The notes under the pieces: generated by a model
The model's database searches: none
What the model saw: only the letters and a program-made list of their open reading frames with translations
What the model was told of the DNA's origin: nothing
Shown here: positions 61,015 through 64,000 of the stretch, one piece after another
How positions within the stretch are numbered: the stretch's first letter is position 1
Layout of the letters: the number at the start of each line of letters is the position of its first letter
Program-made: the position numbers and the translations under genes
NCBI RefSeq assembly: GCF_002752675.1
Contig: NZ_CP024608.1
Location: 6,076,001-6,140,000 of the forward strand
Direction of reading: 5' to 3'
Length of the DNA: 64,000 bases
Source of the DNA: Massilia violaceinigra
GTDB taxonomy: Bacteria; Pseudomonadota; Gammaproteobacteria; Burkholderiales; Burkholderiaceae_D

Positions 61015-63915
61015 TCAGACCACCAAAGCCGCCGCGCGCCGGTACGCGGCCTTGTAGGACGGCTCGTGCGCCGCCAGAACCCCAAGCAGCGCCGCATGCC
61101 CTTCCCTGAACGGATCGAGCACGCCCGCGTCTTCCGCAGGACCGGCCAGCGCCAGCGCCTTGTCGATCAGGGCCAGGTCGGCTTCCAGTTCGGCGAGCGG
61201 CAGGCCATCGCGCTCGCGCATCGTCCCCAGGCGGAAGTAGCACGAGCGCAGGGTGTGGCGGATCACGTCGTGTTCGGGAAGATAACACCACAGCGTTTCC
61301 CGCTCCAGATGCGCGATGGCGGCGCGGCAGGCCGCTTCGTTCACGTCCAGCAGGCCAAGTTCGAGCGAGACGAAGCGTTTTTTATCGAGCACGTGCGCCC
61401 ATTTGACGGCGTCGCCGCAGCCTGCCTGCGCCAGCATGCGCTCCGCCTCGTCCACCTGCGCCATGGCGCTGCGGTAGTCGCGCCGCTGCACCAGCGTGTC
61501 CAGGTCTTCCATCAGGCCGTCGAAGCGGTGGCTGTCGAAATCGACCGGTTCGAGCGGCTCCGCAAAATACTGCATCTCGTCGTTCGCCCATTGTTCGGGC
61601 GTTTGCGGCCACAGCGCCGCCAGCGCCATGTCGCCGCGCAGATAATGACACAGCGCCAGCGCGTGCCGGGCGTGCGCAAGGTCGTCCTCGTCCACCTCCT
61701 CATTGGCGTGGGCGTCGAGCACGAACTGGCAATCTTCCATGGCCAGCTCGATCCGGCGCGGCGTGGCGCGCATTGCGCCCTCGGCCCGGTTCAGGTACAG
61801 CCAGCCCAGGTCGAACTGCTTGCGGTGCCTGGCGATCAGGGTATCGAACACCTCGTAATAGACCGCACCCGGCACCAGGCGCTGGTCGCCATCGTCCAGC
61901 AGCGCGGCGACGCACACCTTGACGCTGCGCAGCGCGAGCGGCACCAGCGCCAGGTTCTTTGCCGCGTCGTCCTTGATGGCGCGCGTGCAAATCGCCTTGC
62001 TGCGCTGCGCGACCGGAATATGCTCGATCTGGTCCGGGTCGATCTGGCTGGCCGTGTCGCTCATGGCCTGGGTCACGAAGCGCTTGGGAATGCAGTAGAA
62101 ATAGACCGGATGGCGCTTGAAGCATGCCTCGGCCACCGCCTGCGTGAAGCAGGCGTCGGGGATTTCGTAGGGCGCGAGATAGTCGTCCTCCCTGGCGATC
62201 TGCGCCAGCATGAAGGGTTCGGTCCAGAACACGCTCCAACACTCGGTCACGCACTTGGCGGGCGGATCGCGCTCGATGGCGCCGCGGTCGTGGCGCGCGA
62301 CGATTGCGGGCCAGTCGGCATCCTGGCCGTAGCGTTGTTCGGCATACGCGAACAGCGCGGCATCGACGCGGTAGCCGGGTATCGCATCGAGGGCGCATTT
62401 GTACTGGCCGATCGCCAGTTCCAGCAAGGGGCGCGTCTTGTACATGCCCGGCAGGCAGTTGTCGAAGCCGTAGTCGTCGCCGTGGGCGATGGCGGCCGCG
62501 ATCAGGTCGTCGTCGATCAGTTCCGGCGGCACTTCTTCCAGCCGGCGCGCGTGGGCAGTCACGCACGCCAGGCACAGGGCCTTGTTCACATGCTGCGGCG
62601 GCACGCTGGCAATCGACTCGCCGCACTGCACCGCCCTGACACAAACGTCGAAGTCGACGATAGGGCCCGGTACATGCGCCAGCGCGAAGCCGTGCGTGCC
62701 GGGACGGGCCAGCAGCATCAGCGCCTTGTCGATGAAGCGCGGCGGGATGTTCTCCAGCCAACCGGGCGACGACGCGATCAGGGTTTCGGCAATCTCGCGC
62801 GTGAACGCGCTGTCGGGAAGATGTTTGGCGTAACCCAGCTTATCCGGCCCGCTGGCGCGCACCACTTCGCGGCACAAGGCGTCGGTGCGGTACTCGTCCG
62901 GCACCCTTCCGAGCGAGGCCGATTCGACGTGCAGCATGTAATTGAGCCAGTACGCCTCGTCCCTGGCGGGCAAGCCGACGGCGCCGGCGTCGATCTGGTC
63001 CCAGTCGACGCGGTTGTCGGCGCAGTACAGGAAACCGGTGTCGCCATGGGTGTCGTAGGACACGGCGTAGCGTTTGTCGTAGCGGCAGGCCGCGGCGTGA
63101 TCGGCGTTTGCCTGTTCAAGTTCATTGCGCTGGAAATGCGCAAGGCCCTTGAGCCAGCGCGCCGATTCGAGGTGCCGATCGAGTTCCAGCGCCCGCTCCA
63201 GGTCGGCCATGGCGGCACCGACCTGGCCCGACAACAGATACGCTTCGGCGCGGTAGCAATATGCCTGCCCCGCTTCGCTTTCCTTGTACTCGGACTCCTG
63301 ATTGTGCTCGATCGACATGCTAGCCAGCTCGATCGCCAAGCCAAGCTGGCGCGTGTGAACCGCGCACAGGGCCGCGTGGTTCAGCGCCGGATTGACCATG
63401 CCGGTCTGCTCCTTCGGGAACAGCGCGGCGGCCTTGCGGTACACGCCCAGCGCCTGTTCCCATGCGCCCTCGCGCAGTAGCGCGTACGCCATGCCGAACC
63501 AGGCTTCGTAGTAGGCCGGCGCGATGGCGGCCGATTTTTTATGCAGCAGATAGGCGTCCCGATGGTCGTCCGCGGCCATGGCGGCCTGCGCGGCCTGGTG
63601 GAAGGGATAGCAGGCGATGTCGTAGCCATCCTTGAAAATGGTGCGTCCGCGCTTCAGTGCGGAGATGATGGACGGGCTATGCCATGAAAAGTCGTCCGAA
63701 CCGTCACGCACGACGTAGGCGACGAAGCGTTCGTCGAGCACATGCACCGCATCGTGCCACGAGAACACCGGATTGGGCAGGTCGAGGTTGGCGCAGTAGT
63801 CGCCGTCACCCAGAATGAAAATGACCGCGCCGGGGTTGAGTGTGAGCTGGTCGATCCGGTAAAACCAGGCGAACAGAAATTGCGTGTCGAGGCGCAGTGC
63901 GGGCGGGCGGCGCAT
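61015..63915 (-). CDS. large TPR-like repeat protein, unknown role
   Basis: 966 residues from MRRPPALRLDTQFLFAWFY; GGAGGA lies 10 bases upstream. The frame stays open to the window end (an ATG at 63987), so the true start may lie further out. N-terminal 110 residues form a separate alpha/beta domain (VIFILGDGDYCANLDLP). The next 270 residues are TPR-type (AAIAPAYYEAWFGMAYALLREGAWEQALGVYRKAAALFP and AMADLERALELD). The remaining part is composed of repeated helical units of about 55 residues (SLxxxPPxxIDKALxxL). Likely a scaffold; ties to the operon at 27891 are not evident. Alone on the minus strand, downstream of gdx. Confidence 0.75.
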   Translation of the reverse strand: MRRPPALRLDTQFLFAWFYRIDQLTLNPGAVIFILGDGDYCANLDLPNPVFSWHDAVHVLDERFVAYVVRDGSDDFSWHSPSIISALKRGRTIFKDGYDIACYPFHQAAQAAMAADDHRDAYLLHKKSAAIAPAYYEAWFGMAYALLREGAWEQALGVYRKAAALFPKEQTGMVNPALNHAALCAVHTRQLGLAIELASMSIEHNQESEYKESEAGQAYCYRAEAYLLSGQVGAAMADLERALELDRHLESARWLKGLAHFQRNELEQANADHAAACRYDKRYAVSYDTHGDTGFLYCADNRVDWDQIDAGAVGLPARDEAYWLNYMLHVESASLGRVPDEYRTDALCREVVRASGPDKLGYAKHLPDSAFTREIAETLIASSPGWLENIPPRFIDKALMLLARPGTHGFALAHVPGPIVDFDVCVRAVQCGESIASVPPQHVNKALCLACVTAHARRLEEVPPELIDDDLIAAAIAHGDDYGFDNCLPGMYKTRPLLELAIGQYKCALDAIPGYRVDAALFAYAEQRYGQDADWPAIVARHDRGAIERDPPAKCVTECWSVFWTEPFMLAQIAREDDYLAPYEIPDACFTQAVAEACFKRHPVYFYCIPKRFVTQAMSDTASQIDPDQIEHIPVAQRSKAICTRAIKDDAAKNLALVPLALRSVKVCVAALLDDGDQRLVPGAVYYEVFDTLIARHRKQFDLGWLYLNRAEGAMRATPRRIELAMEDCQFVLDAHANEEVDEDDLAHARHALALCHYLRGDMALAALWPQTPEQWANDEMQYFAEPLEPVDFDSHRFDGLMEDLDTLVQRRDYRSAMAQVDEAERMLAQAGCGDAVKWAHVLDKKRFVSLELGLLDVNEAACRAAIAHLERETLWCYLPEHDVIRHTLRSCYFRLGTMRERDGLPLAELEADLALIDKALALAGPAEDAGVLDPFREGHAALLGVLAAHEPSYKAAYRRAAALVV

Positions 63916-64000
63916 GGCGCAATCGTCCTCCGCAAGCAGCCAGGCGGATTTGGCCACGACGCGGCCGCCGACCGCGTTGCTCTGCATGGCGTCGAGCCGG

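Overview
The window is about 64 kb of GC-rich bacterial chromosome. The gene families and style point to a betaproteobacterium of the Oxalobacteraceae (Massilia/Duganella/Janthinobacterium type): a PEP-CTERM exosortase substrate, an anionic-type Psd, a YXWGXW-repeat secreted protein, DUF2804, paired porins, and TTG/GTG starts behind good Shine-Dalgarno sites. This placement is inference from families; there is no rRNA or other marker gene here. I saw no tRNA, CRISPR array, insertion sequence or prophage.

Layout. 1-11.1 kb: a partial membrane metallophosphoesterase, a glycine-zipper protein, then a signalling set on the + strand (Ser/Thr kinase, SEDS/FtsW-like protein with an FHA-like N-terminus, FHA-like protein, SH3-like membrane protein, later a PP2C phosphatase and a true FHA protein), interrupted by a GNAT enzyme and an MFS exporter. 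11.1-25.5 kb: a metallo-beta-lactamase-fold protein, two unknowns, a CPGC thioredoxin-like protein, a GH16 beta-1,3-glucanase with LacI-type operators, a hybrid histidine kinase, DUF2804, and a tandemly duplicated porin/substrate-binding-protein pair. 25.5-27.9 kb: pirin/OsmC operon and a PEP-CTERM protein.

27.9-39.8 kb: one long minus-strand operon, read from 39.8 down to 27.9: an atypical penicillin-binding transpeptidase, four linked unknown proteins, an SPFH/zinc-ribbon protein and a Ser/Thr kinase fused to a formylglycine-enzyme-like domain. Together with the 1-11 kb set this resembles the actinobacterial kinase-phosphatase-FHA-SEDS-PBP cell-wall control locus, split into two pieces.

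40-48 kb: a YXWGXW/TSP3-repeat protein, then a double-glycine peptide export locus (C39-peptidase ABC exporter, HlyD adaptor, a 317-residue partner protein and two small Lys/Ser/Cys-rich peptides). A tandem duplication of this locus can be read directly: the second set keeps its peptide gene intact, while its partner-protein, HlyD and flanking RNase H copies are truncated remnants. I consider this the best candidate for an undescribed system.

48-64 kb: mostly housekeeping and accessory genes: HD hydrolase, two transport-related proteins, phosphatidylserine decarboxylase, a membrane-anchored C13 (caspase-like) peptidase, nitroreductase, LysR/azoreductase/pirin, acyltransferase, aspartoacylase-like zinc enzyme, a hydroxyproline epimerase-type enzyme, and a guanidinium exporter preceded by a clear guanidine-II riboswitch. 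The window ends in a large TPR-type protein.
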